Shown here: one piece after another, positions 55,022 to 64,000 of the stretch
Position numbering within the stretch: position 1 is the first letter of the stretch
Layout of the letters: the number at the start of each line of letters is the position of its first letter
From: Marinomonas polaris DSM 16579
GTDB lineage: Bacteria; Pseudomonadota; Gammaproteobacteria; Pseudomonadales; Marinomonadaceae
NCBI RefSeq assembly: GCF_900129155.1
Contig: NZ_FQVF01000020.1
Coordinates: 45,811 to 109,810 of the forward strand
DNA: 64,000 nucleotides
Direction of reading: 5' to 3'
Notes under the pieces: model-generated
Database searches by the model: none
What the model was told of the DNA's origin: nothing
Seen by the model: only the letters and a program-made list of their open reading frames with translations
Position numbers and translations under genes: made by a program

Positions 55022-57087
55022 ATGTTCAACTAGTACCCTATGACACTATAGGGATTGCTCAGCATACTTCGCCTGATTCACTATCTACTGATGTTTCTAC
55101 CCCTGATTCTAACCATGTTATAAGTCGGCGAAGAAACGGAGACATTCTGTCTGTTTTTGCTGATAATGTTTGGGATTTTTCTCTATACACGTCAAGACCA
55201 AATGCTCGTATATATTTCGAAAGTATATTTTCCGAAGATCATGGAGTCTTTGAAAGACAGAGTCCGCTCGCCAATTCTATCATTCAAGATTCTAAATTAA
55301 TCATTCTAAATTTATGGTATCGAAGACAGCTATCAGTAAACAGCGTAATGGCGCTATGGATACAAATAAAATACTTAGCAAGATATGCTCTATCTTCTGG
55401 AATTAAGTTCGCAGATGTTTTAGGTAAAACCGAATTTATCGAATGTAGATTGGAAGGGGCGGAAAGTCGGTACCAAGAGTGGGTTAGGCTTGCAAGTCTA
55501 TACAATCTGATTAAACACCTCTCGCAACTATCGCATCAGGTAAACGATTTCAACCTTATACCCTCTGTGGATTTAACTAAACTGGTAGCTGAACAAGCTC
55601 AGGAGCGCGTGGATGAAGCAATTAGAGAAAAAATCCAAACACCTGTCATTCCAATAAGGTTGCTCAGCGAGCTTATCGAACAAAGTACCGAGACCTGTTT
55701 TAAGTTTATGGAGGTCGTAACGGAAGTAGAGAAAGCCTGGGAACATTACGAAGTGACTAAGGAGAGAGCAGAAAAAGGGGAAATCAAATTCGGGAAATGG
55801 CGTAAGAGTAACGCTACTATCGCTCGACAGGTATGGAAATATATTAAAGAAACATATCCAGATATCGCTAACCTATTAGAAGAGTTACAAGTTGATAGCA
55901 TTCAGGAATTAACAAACTATATTAGCTATATTCAAAAAACTTCAGCAGCTATGATTTCTCAATTTACTGGCATGAGGGTCTCTGAAGTACGAGCAATCCC
56001 TTTAAATAGCTATCGAAGGGTTACTTATGGGGAAGAAGTAATTTGCGGGTTTGATAGCTATACATTCAAGTTTGCTGGTAATTCTCCAAAGAAACAGTTC
56101 TGGGTTACGGCAGATCAAGCAGAACTTTACTATCAGTGCGCTCTTGCCAGTGCAAGGTTAATCTACAGGTTCTATTATTCGCTGAATATGGATTCTGTGA
56201 ATCAAGATAAGTACCCTCTTTTTCCTAACCATAGTTCGAGGGTTGACAGCGAGACGCCTATATTTGTTGTGAACCCTCGGCCATTCAAAGAGGGATGGAG
56301 AGCCAGTACTAACAATACACTGCGTCGAGAGGCCTTTGTCATTACAAATGAAGACCTAGAAGAGATGCAGAGTTTCAACCCATGGGTCGACTTTTCTAAA
56401 AAAGGTATAGATGTCGGCAAGGAATTCCCTTTTGCATGGCACATGTATCGCCGTTCATTAGTTGTATATGCTGCTCGTGGAGGAGTATCAATTCCAGTAA
56501 TTGCCAATCAACTCAAACATCCAATAGAAAAAATGACGGTTTATTATACTGATGGAAGTGCCTATGCGAATAATTTTGTAGAGAGAGGTACCAATCAGAA
56601 TGAAGGATTATTCGATTTTATAAATGAACTTCAAGAAGAAGTTTTAACCATGAAGGTTGATGCTATTTGTAATGACATTTCTGATTATGAAGGAATCCTA
56701 TTTGGTGGCGCAGGTGCAACTCTTCAGAGGCAAAAAAATAAAGGTATACTCCCTTCAATCTACGAAGACCGCGCTCTAACTGAGAAAGAAGTAAGATCAG
56801 GCAGACTATCATATCGGAGAACTGTAGTAGGAGGGTGCTCTTCCATAGAGCCTTGCGATAGAGTCGCATTTACCTCGATTCTTCCATGTATCGATTGTAG
56901 TGATGCTATTTTCAACGATGACACTGCCGAAATCATGGCTGATCAAATCGAAGTATGGAAAGAAGAAATCTCCATATACGGTGAAAAAAGTCCCTTTTCA
57001 CTTCAGCGAGAAAAAGAAATATCTGTTGTAGAGCAACACCTTGCAGCACGAAACAATTTAATTCCTGTTAAGGAGATCATCGAGTGA
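55018..57087 (+). CDS. Tyrosine recombinase C (third gene of trio 2)
   Basis: The GTG start has TTGGAGG seven bases upstream and overlaps the preceding stop. The 689-residue product has SQFTGMRVSEVRAIPL (first Arg), FAWHMYRRSLVVYAARGG (H-x-x-R), EKMTVYYTDGSAYANNF (Tyr) and a Cys cluster near the end (GGCSSIEPCDRVAFTSILPC followed by IDCSD). The full catalytic set is present. The position and layout match TnpB-like recombinases. The small coiled-coil gene overlaps its stop by GTGA. Confidence 0.85.
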   Translation: MNVQLVPYDTIGIAQHTSPDSLSTDVSTPDSNHVISRRRNGDILSVFADNVWDFSLYTSRPNARIYFESIFSEDHGVFERQSPLANSIIQDSKLIILNLWYRRQLSVNSVMALWIQIKYLARYALSSGIKFADVLGKTEFIECRLEGAESRYQEWVRLASLYNLIKHLSQLSHQVNDFNLIPSVDLTKLVAEQAQERVDEAIREKIQTPVIPIRLLSELIEQSTETCFKFMEVVTEVEKAWEHYEVTKERAEKGEIKFGKWRKSNATIARQVWKYIKETYPDIANLLEELQVDSIQELTNYISYIQKTSAAMISQFTGMRVSEVRAIPLNSYRRVTYGEEVICGFDSYTFKFAGNSPKKQFWVTADQAELYYQCALASARLIYRFYYSLNMDSVNQDKYPLFPNHSSRVDSETPIFVVNPRPFKEGWRASTNNTLRREAFVITNEDLEEMQSFNPWVDFSKKGIDVGKEFPFAWHMYRRSLVVYAARGGVSIPVIANQLKHPIEKMTVYYTDGSAYANNFVERGTNQNEGLFDFINELQEEVLTMKVDAICNDISDYEGILFGGAGATLQRQKNKGILPSIYEDRALTEKEVRSGRLSYRRTVVGGCSSIEPCDRVAFTSILPCIDCSDAIFNDDTAEIMADQIEVWKEEISIYGEKSPFSLQREKEISVVEQHLAARNNLIPVKEIIE

Positions 57088-57488
57088 CTGAATTAAGAGG
57101 CGAAGCTTTATACTGGGAAGCTTTTGAACGACTGAAGTCTGGGAAAGCTCAGATCATTGATACTAATTCTCCTTCCTTTAAATTCACTAAAGATAATGTA
57201 GCGATTGAGGCGGGTAAGAAGAAAGGGTTTGTAAAACAGGAAAGATACCCTGATTTGTGTGATTCAATTGAAAATACTGAAAACACGAGATGTTCTGCCG
57301 CTAGTAGAGATCCAGAAAATTCCGATTCGATAAAGCTTATTACATCTCAAAAGAAGAAGGCAAATGCTCGATATTCAAAACTTAAGGCCGAACATGACCT
57401 CTGTTTGGAGAAGATGATGAATCTTCTTAGAGAGAATTTCGAGCTACGTAGAGAATTACAAGAATTAAAGAAATCTAGTATGCAATAA
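57084..57488 (+). CDS. TnpC-like small coiled-coil protein (fourth gene of trio 2)
   Basis: A 134-residue protein with a helix-turn-helix-like part (FKFTKDNVAIEAGKKKGFVK) and a long C-terminal coiled coil (KLKAEHDLCLEKMMNLLREN through FELRRELQELKK). Tn554 TnpC and gamma-mobile-trio GmtX have the same size, position and helical character, and the phrase 'VA-EAG' is typical of such helpers. It is the last gene of the overlapping operon. TnpC is thought to help control orientation and frequency of transposition; that role is transferred by analogy. Confidence 0.65.
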   Translation: MTELRGEALYWEAFERLKSGKAQIIDTNSPSFKFTKDNVAIEAGKKKGFVKQERYPDLCDSIENTENTRCSAASRDPENSDSIKLITSQKKKANARYSKLKAEHDLCLEKMMNLLRENFELRRELQELKKSSMQ

Positions 57489-57849
57489 AGTGTATCGGCC
57501 TTACAATTTTAATATGTGTCGTGACTAAAGCTGACAACCCCACTATGGCTTATTGGTCCGCAAAGCTGCCGCTCGGTAGCCTTATTTTAGATAGAGATAA
57601 AACAGCCAGTTTGAATCTTGAACCCGCCACCTAAAACAATCTCTTCTCTCTTGCCTGTTTCAGTATTAACTTAAACGGCTATCTTTAAATGTCGTAGTGA
57701 CCAAATCTCCCAATATTTGCTCGAAAATAAACTATTCTGACCCAATGATCCTAAGAATCATTTGTGTTTTTAAAGTGCTTGCCTAGTCATACGTTGGGTG
57801 AATCTATATTTGCGTGGGAGCAGTATCATATTTTTTGTTAAAGATTGAC
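57489..57849. other. Gene-free spacer between recombinase trio 2 and ptxE
   Basis: No gene is seen in these 361 bases. The stretch at 57556-57620 is the left copy of a 65-bp repeat that recurs at 62817-62880 on the other side of the ptx operon. Further on, AATGAT and ATCATT around 57743-57763 form a short inverted repeat. The end of the ptx transcript must lie here; no strong T-tailed hairpin is visible. Confidence 0.6.
57556..57620. repeat. 65-bp repeat flanking ptx, left copy
   Basis: It begins GTCCGCAAAG and ends ACAGCCAGTTTGAATCTTG. The second copy at 62817 shares GTCCGCAAAG, TGCCG, TTTAGATA and ACAGCCAGTTTGAA in the same order and orientation, with diverged bases in between. Confidence 0.8.
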
Positions 57850-58719
57850 CTATGAACTGAGTAAATATTCAACAAATTGCGGCTGTTTTTGCTGAATGGT
57901 CGATTGCTGCCGCCAGACCAGCTGGATGTCTTTTGTTAGCGCATGATCCTCTAAAGGGATTGCACATAAACTTCCATGTTGCACCTCATCAACAACAGAC
58001 GATGCAAATACCAGCGATATTCCTATGCCTGCCCGAACCGCCTGCTTAACGGCCTCTGTGCTGCCCAGTTGCATTGATACAGTGGGAAAATGCTGGCATT
58101 CCTGCAAGTAGTTTTTGAGTATCCTTCCTGTTCCGCTGCCAGATTCTCCGCCTAACAAATTCAGCCCGGACAATATTGATTTACTGATCGATGACAGTTT
58201 TGCAAGTGGATGATCTGGAGGCGTAATCAAGACTAATGCTTCAGTTTTCCAGATTTGAGATTCAAAACCAGCTTTACCTGGCCACCATTCCATCAAGGCG
58301 ATATCGATTTCAGCATTTTCCAGTTTTTCGGCAACGACTGGGTTGCTGTCTATTACGATATCCAGTTTGTCATTTATAAACGCTTGTTTATGCCGGTAAT
58401 TCTGCAGGTAAGGCTGCAACAGATAAATGCCGATATTTGAACTGGCTCCAATTCTCATGGAGGGTTGATTCACAGCCAGCAAGGCTCTGTCTTGTAGTCG
58501 CAACATGCTCTGCGCATACGGCAAAAGACGAAGGGCATATTCAGTCGGCTGGCAACCGCTACGCACACGATGAATCAAGGATACGCAGAGCGTTTCTTCC
58601 AGCTTCTGAATATGCTGCGAGATAGTTGGTTGGGCTAATCCCAGCTGCTCGGCAGCTGCCTGAAAACTGCGCTGCTCAATCACCATGATCAAACTTTTCA
58701 GCCAGATCAGATTGAGCAT
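57850..58719 (-). CDS. ptxE: PtxE, LysR-type regulator of the phosphite operon
   Basis: PtxE is the LysR-family protein encoded at the end of ptxABCDE. The 289-residue product has the N-terminal winged HTH ([27 protein letters not shown]) and a periplasmic-binding-like effector domain. The ATG overlaps the last 13 bases of ptxD, so the two are coupled. In the known operon its regulatory effect is unclear. A candidate LysR-type site lies upstream of ptxA. Confidence 0.9.
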   Translation of the reverse strand: MLNLIWLKSLIMVIEQRSFQAAAEQLGLAQPTISQHIQKLEETLCVSLIHRVRSGCQPTEYALRLLPYAQSMLRLQDRALLAVNQPSMRIGASSNIGIYLLQPYLQNYRHKQAFINDKLDIVIDSNPVVAEKLENAEIDIALMEWWPGKAGFESQIWKTEALVLITPPDHPLAKLSSISKSILSGLNLLGGESGSGTGRILKNYLQECQHFPTVSMQLGSTEAVKQAVRAGIGISLVFASSVVDEVQHGSLCAIPLEDHALTKDIQLVWRQQSTIQQKQPQFVEYLLSS

Positions 58720-59723
58720 GCTATTTCCTTTTGTGCGGGTAATTGGTTGGCCGGATCCAATGGAGGCTCGCCGTTCAAAACCCTGAGAATATTTTCAGCC
58801 GCACGTGTTTCAATGGCTAACCTGACCTTGCTCACCGCTGAACCGATATGTGCCGTGAACAAGGTGTTGGGATGTGTTAATAAATTGGGATTGATTTCCT
58901 TTGGCCTGTCGAGACGTGCCCAGTCTTCCATTTCAAAAACATCACTGGCATATCCGGCTAAATGGCCGCTATTAAGCTTATCTAAAATGGCACTTTCATC
59001 AACAATAGACCCACGGCAGGGATTCACCAAAAATGAACCGGGCCGCATCTGCTGTAAACGTTGTGTATTTAAAAGATGTTGCGTTTGCGAGTTTAATGGC
59101 AGTGCCATAATCACGATATCGGCCTGAGCAAGGGCGTCGTCCAAAGACAAAAATTCAAGTTTTAATGCTGCTTGTTGTTCTGCATCCAGAGGCTGAGTGT
59201 CGGTATAGACTAAGGTTGCACCCCAACCGCTCAGCCTTTGTGCAATGGCCTGACCAATTGCACCCATGCCGATAATCGCAATAGTGGATCCTTCAATTCC
59301 CATTCCGTAAAACTGTGGAAGCCAGCCCTTAAAGTTTCCAATACGTACATGTTGATCCGCCGCCCGTATATGCCGAATTAATCCGACCATTAGGCCGATG
59401 GTTAATTCAGCTGTGGGTACTGTTAATAGGTCTGGTACAAAGGTCAGCCAGACATTGTGTTCAGTGCAGGCATCGACATCAAAATTATCATAGCCCTTTA
59501 ATGCCGCACCAATGACCTTCAGTTGCGGGCAAGACTCTAAAAAAATGGTATCTACCCGATCCGGCATGAATACCATCAAGGCTTCTGCATCCTTCGCCCG
59601 TTTCATTGTATCGTTGCGTGATAAGCTGAACGGGGTCTGATTCGTGATCAACTCACAATGCGGTGCTAATATGGCCAACACCTCTTCATGTACTTTATGC
59701 GTAATTACCAATTTTGGTTTCAT
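58707..59723 (-). CDS. ptxD: PtxD, NAD-dependent phosphite dehydrogenase
   Basis: PtxD oxidises phosphite to phosphate with NAD. The 338-residue protein begins [20 protein letters not shown] and closely follows the Pseudomonas stutzeri enzyme. It has the Lys in [35 protein letters not shown], the Rossmann loop [15 protein letters not shown] near residue 150, [14 protein letters not shown] with the catalytic Arg, the Glu in [16 protein letters not shown] and the His in [16 protein letters not shown]. These are the known catalytic positions of PtxD, so I take the function as settled. It is 9 bases downstream of ptxC. Confidence 0.97.
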   Translation of the reverse strand: MKPKLVITHKVHEEVLAILAPHCELITNQTPFSLSRNDTMKRAKDAEALMVFMPDRVDTIFLESCPQLKVIGAALKGYDNFDVDACTEHNVWLTFVPDLLTVPTAELTIGLMVGLIRHIRAADQHVRIGNFKGWLPQFYGMGIEGSTIAIIGMGAIGQAIAQRLSGWGATLVYTDTQPLDAEQQAALKLEFLSLDDALAQADIVIMALPLNSQTQHLLNTQRLQQMRPGSFLVNPCRGSIVDESAILDKLNSGHLAGYASDVFEMEDWARLDRPKEINPNLLTHPNTLFTAHIGSAVSKVRLAIETRAAENILRVLNGEPPLDPANQLPAQKEIACSI

Positions 59724-59732
59724 CGTTATCTC

Positions 59733-60539
59733 CTACTTGAATTTTTTGCGTAACAGGCCGCTCAAGGCATCGACCAATGTGACCATCAGCAGAATCACTA
59801 GCAGGATAGCCAATACTTCCTGATATTGCATAATGCGTAGTGAACCCATAAGTTCAAAACCGATACCGCCAGCGCCTACCATGCCCATGATTGTCGAAGC
59901 TCTGAAGTTATATTCCCAGCGATAAATTGCGACATCGGCAAACTGCGGCATCACTTGGGGAAGAATTGCGTGATAGAGCACCTGCATCGGTGAGGCACCA
60001 GCGGCACGGGCGGCTTCCACCGGAGCGTCATCCACGTGCTCAATCGCTTCGGCAAAGAATTTACCTACCATGCCGATGGAATGCAGCGCTAAAGCCAGCA
60101 CACCGGGTAAGGCACCGAAGCCGACGGCAGCCACAAAAATAATCCCCATAATCAGTTCCGGAACGGATCGAAGGGCATTTAGAACGATGCGCGCCAGCTG
60201 AAAGATCACACCATGAGGTGAGGTATTACGCGCTGCCAGAAATGCCATAGGCACAGAAAATATAACTGCAATTGCGGTACCGGCAATACTCATTGCTAGC
60301 GTATCCAGCAAGGGTGAAAACCAGTTTTGAAGGTTGGTAAAGTCCGGTGGGAAAGACTCGCCAGCCAACGTTCCTATTGCAGGCAAGCCATTTGCCAAAA
60401 TTTCGAAGTTCAGTACATTCACATACCAGGCTGCCAGCAGAACGATGACCAATAAGGTCACCACCTGCAGGGTTTTACGTTTCCAGTTCTTGCTGTAACT
60501 TTGCAGCACATCTGTTTGTGTAATCAGGTAGGTATTCAT
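59733..60539 (-). CDS. ptxC: PtxC, phosphite ABC transporter permease
   Basis: The 268-residue integral membrane protein is a BPD-transporter permease of the PhnE/PtxC type. TLLVIVLLAAWYVNVLNFEI is the first helix, and IVLNALRSVPELIMGIIFVA and the EAA loop (EHVDDAPVEAARAAGASPMQ then VLYHAILPQVMPQFADVAIY) mark the interface with the ATPase. Later helices include AILLVILLMVTLVDALSGL. It works with PtxA and PtxB to import phosphite, and lies 9 bases after ptxB. Confidence 0.93.
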   Translation of the reverse strand: MNTYLITQTDVLQSYSKNWKRKTLQVVTLLVIVLLAAWYVNVLNFEILANGLPAIGTLAGESFPPDFTNLQNWFSPLLDTLAMSIAGTAIAVIFSVPMAFLAARNTSPHGVIFQLARIVLNALRSVPELIMGIIFVAAVGFGALPGVLALALHSIGMVGKFFAEAIEHVDDAPVEAARAAGASPMQVLYHAILPQVMPQFADVAIYRWEYNFRASTIMGMVGAGGIGFELMGSLRIMQYQEVLAILLVILLMVTLVDALSGLLRKKFK

Positions 60540-60548
60540 AAATCATCC

Positions 60549-62269
<1,721 letters not shown>

Positions 62270-62281
62270 ATCATTACCTTT

Positions 62282-62308
62282 CGCAATAATTGTCACCGCT
62301 GTATTGCG
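62282..62308. promoter_or_regulatory. Inverted repeat upstream of ptxA, candidate LysR operator
   Basis: CGCAATA and TATTGCG, seven-base arms separated by 13 bases, lie 13 to 39 bases before the ptxA ATG. The size and place suit a LysR-type site for PtxE. Further upstream TATGACAG (62336-62343) is the complement of a Pho-box half site, but only one half is clear. Confidence 0.5.
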
Positions 62309-62314
62309 GTTCAC

Positions 62315-63174
62315 AATCGAATACTAAGGTTTGAATATGACAGAGAAATGAAGCTTAGATGACTATTTTATTTCATAGCTTGACTGACTGGAGTGAAAAA
62401 GAACTCACGGGGACAGTACTCTATATGGGGGGTTGAGCACAAAACTAACATTTTAAGAATGCAGGAATATTAATGACTCTTTGTTGAAATCGATCATTTT
62501 TGGTTGCACTAAATACCACTGGCATCGAGCACAAAGCGCTACCTATTAAATCCTCAGAAAACAGCGAGCAAGAAGGTTGGAAGTTAGCTAGTTTTTTTTC
62601 GGTTCATAATGATCGCTTTGCTCTTGAAGTAAGCTGTTTTTGGGTCAGTCAAACATGAACGCTTTTGAAGCAAAGCCTTAATTTTCCAGCACCCTAATTC
62701 ATGACGATTAGGCCACGCTCTATTTAACCTTCAACGGCAGTTCATGGCACTAGGATGCCCAGAAGTCGACCTTCGAAAGAAATCTGATCAGACTTTTTTG
62801 CTCTTGTGCCTGTGAAGTCCGCAAAGTTGCCGTTCAGATACATTGTTTAGATAAGGACAAAACAGCCAGTTTGAAGGTTGGGTCAATAGTGGCTTATGGT
62901 CGAAAGAGACCAATTCGGGGACGCTAAAGACCAATGATTATGAACATTAACCACCCATTTTAATTAAAACTGATGATTTAGAGTTAAGAGAAAACACAGC
63001 AGTAGATGGCTCCAACCAGAGTTGATATTGAGTGACTACTCTTACTAATATTTTTCACCTTATCAGATGTTGACATGAGCTCCTCAACCAGAAGTTCGAT
63101 ATTCTATTTGTGCTACCCACTTATTCATTACCTTGCGCAACCATTTCGTTCATAGCCTATGCGCGTTGCTCTAG
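62315..63174. other. Gene-free region between ptxA and the 50-codon ORF
   Basis: About 860 bases without a supported gene. It contains the ptx promoter region, a GGGGACAGTACTCT-type string that looks like mobile-element debris (62417-62430), the right copy of the 65-bp repeat (62817-62880) and the string GGTCGAAAGAGACC (62898-62911), which is a short inverted repeat. The segment is probably scarred by past insertions. Confidence 0.5.
62817..62880. repeat. 65-bp repeat flanking ptx, right copy
   Basis: It begins GTCCGCAAAGTTGCCG and ends ACAGCCAGTTTGAAGGTTG, in the same orientation as the left copy at 57556. Differences are mostly single bases and one indel. Confidence 0.8.
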
Positions 63175-63327
63175 TTAAAGTGCCTGTTTTTCCGTTTGAT
63201 CAAAGGTATTACGATAAACGGCAAACGAATTATCAGCTTCAATTTCAACCTCTTTTGTCGAGCTGGCTACTCTCCAAAGCGCTGTTTCTAAATGGTTACT
63301 TAAAAATTTTTGTCCTAGATTAATCAT
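63175..63327 (-). CDS. Possible 50-residue protein
   Basis: A short frame starts MINLGQKFLSNHLETALWRV, continues ASSTKEVEIEADNSFAVYRN and ends in TFDQTEKQAL. AGGAAG lies just before the ATG, which is a strong ribosome site. I do not recognise it. It may be a real small protein or the start of a decayed gene, since no good frame continues past the stop. Confidence 0.4.
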   Translation of the reverse strand: MINLGQKFLSNHLETALWRVASSTKEVEIEADNSFAVYRNTFDQTEKQAL

Positions 63328-63479
63328 TCATTCTTCCTGTATAAATGAACTCTCCAAAATAATTTTGATAGAGCGCTTTTCGCTTTAGGAACATACGAAC
63401 AAGTAAGACAATTTTTAGCTGACTTTCAGCTTGTGACAGTATTTCCTCAGAAGCGACATTTAATCACCACTTAACCCAC

Positions 63480-63506
63480 TTGTAAGGTACTTCAAGCACC
63501 TTACAA
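63480..63506. terminator. Hairpin after the IS5-family transposase gene
   Basis: TTGTAAGGT pairs with ACCTTACAA over a nine-base loop, 17 bases beyond the transposase stop on the reverse strand. There is no long T run, so it may equally be a structural repeat near the element end. Confidence 0.5.
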
Positions 63507-63522
63507 CCGTTATTTGGACGGA

Positions 63523-64000
63523 TTAACCCCGTGCAGAACGTATCATCTGATCTACTCGTAACAAATTTCCAAGTGCAAACAGCACGGCGAGTTTGTTGTC
63601 ATTTTTAGACAGGCCTTTGTAGACGACTTTGCGGAACCCAAACTGGCATTTCAGTATTCTAAACGGGTGCTCGACTTTCGCTCGGATACTCGCCTTTAAG
63701 TATTCCGTTCGGATCAGCTGCTTGTTGAGGCGGGGGTGCTTTTTCCAAGCACGTATCTTGCTGGGCATCTCAGCTACTAACCAATCGACATTCTTATCTT
63801 TTGTTTCTGTGCGCTTTTCTACGCCACGGTAGCCAGAGTCCGCCGATACAAATGACTCATTGCCATGAAGAAGTTCCGTCAACTGGTTTAAATCGTGATC
63901 ATTGGCAGGCGTCGTGGTGAAGCTGTGAACTAACCCACGCTTTGCATCAACACCGATGTGAGCTTTCATGCCAAAGAACCATTGTTTTCCCTTTTGCGTT
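63523..64000 (-). CDS. IS5-family transposase, C-terminal part (gene continues past window)
   Basis: The frame is open to the window edge and reads [17 protein letters not shown], then [53 protein letters not shown] and [21 protein letters not shown], the Asp in ADSGYRG and the Glu in KVEHPFR are the DDE residues of the IS5 (IS1031/IS5-type) group. The N-terminus lies beyond the window, so whether the element is intact cannot be judged. Confidence 0.9.
   Translation of the reverse strand, partial: TQKGKQWFFGMKAHIGVDAKRGLVHSFTTTPANDHDLNQLTELLHGNESFVSADSGYRGVEKRTETKDKNVDWLVAEMPSKIRAWKKHPRLNKQLIRTEYLKASIRAKVEHPFRILKCQFGFRKVVYKGLSKNDNKLAVLFALGNLLRVDQMIRSARG

Overview
The window is a stretch of gammaproteobacterial chromosome, most likely from a marine Oceanospirillales genus such as Marinomonas. 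That assignment rests on the mix of recBD, gsk, ihfB-lapA-lapB-pyrF and trxB/ppa genes and on moderate-to-low GC codon use, not on any search.

Positions 1-19250 are conserved housekeeping DNA: the 3' part of recB, then recD, trpS, a Tim44-like exported protein, cheW, gsk, moeB/thiF, trxB, ppa, ihfB, lapA, lapB, pyrF, a ComEA-like protein, a SulP transporter, uvrB, a 62-codon gene and tRNA-Val(GAC). Several clear intrinsic terminators separate these units.

Downstream of tRNA-Val the character changes to accessory DNA that runs to the end of the window. Positions 19511-35462 are a one-strand anti-phage island. It encodes a WYL repressor of the BrxR/CapW type, a SNF2-like helicase with a C-terminal DUF3883, an ATPase plus HNH nuclease pair resembling Septu PtuA/PtuB, a DUF1156 adenine methyltransferase, a second ATPase followed by a small protein with a D...ExK nuclease-like motif, and a DUF499 ATPase. 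It ends in a two-gene CBASS-like unit (CD-NTase plus four-helix membrane effector). Just downstream lies a 49-codon relic matching the N-terminus of a MobH/TraI_2 relaxase, which suggests the island was once the HS5-type defence cargo of an SXT/R391-like ICE. The middle third of the methyltransferase gene has a sharply different arginine codon bias, so this gene looks mosaic.

Positions 36016-38770 hold a compact integration module (Xre-like regulator, divergent excisionase, tyrosine integrase, a coupled unknown gene and an Xre/MbcA/ParS-like antitoxin). Positions 38880-44522 hold a reverse-strand three-gene tyrosine-recombinase operon whose upstream region carries about 46-bp AT-rich tandem repeats. 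A LexA-box-controlled umuDC operon follows, then a second antitoxin paralogue and a graveyard of antitoxin genes: a Phd gene with an internal stop, a Phd-MbcA chimera and a HigA-like gene lacking its HTH. An IS66 remnant here is split by an intact IS3-family element.

Positions 51018-57488 hold a truncated endonuclease I gene with a sunset-like tail, followed by a second mobile module of three different tyrosine recombinases plus a small coiled-coil protein, with overlapping starts and stops like Tn554 tnpABC. Positions 57850-62269 carry a complete reverse-strand phosphite-oxidation operon, ptxABCDE, bracketed by diverged copies of a 65-bp repeat. The window ends in an IS5-family transposase gene that runs off the edge.

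Overall, a stable core abuts about 45 kb of layered horizontally acquired DNA carrying defence genes, SOS mutagenesis, recombinase modules and phosphite utilisation as cargo.
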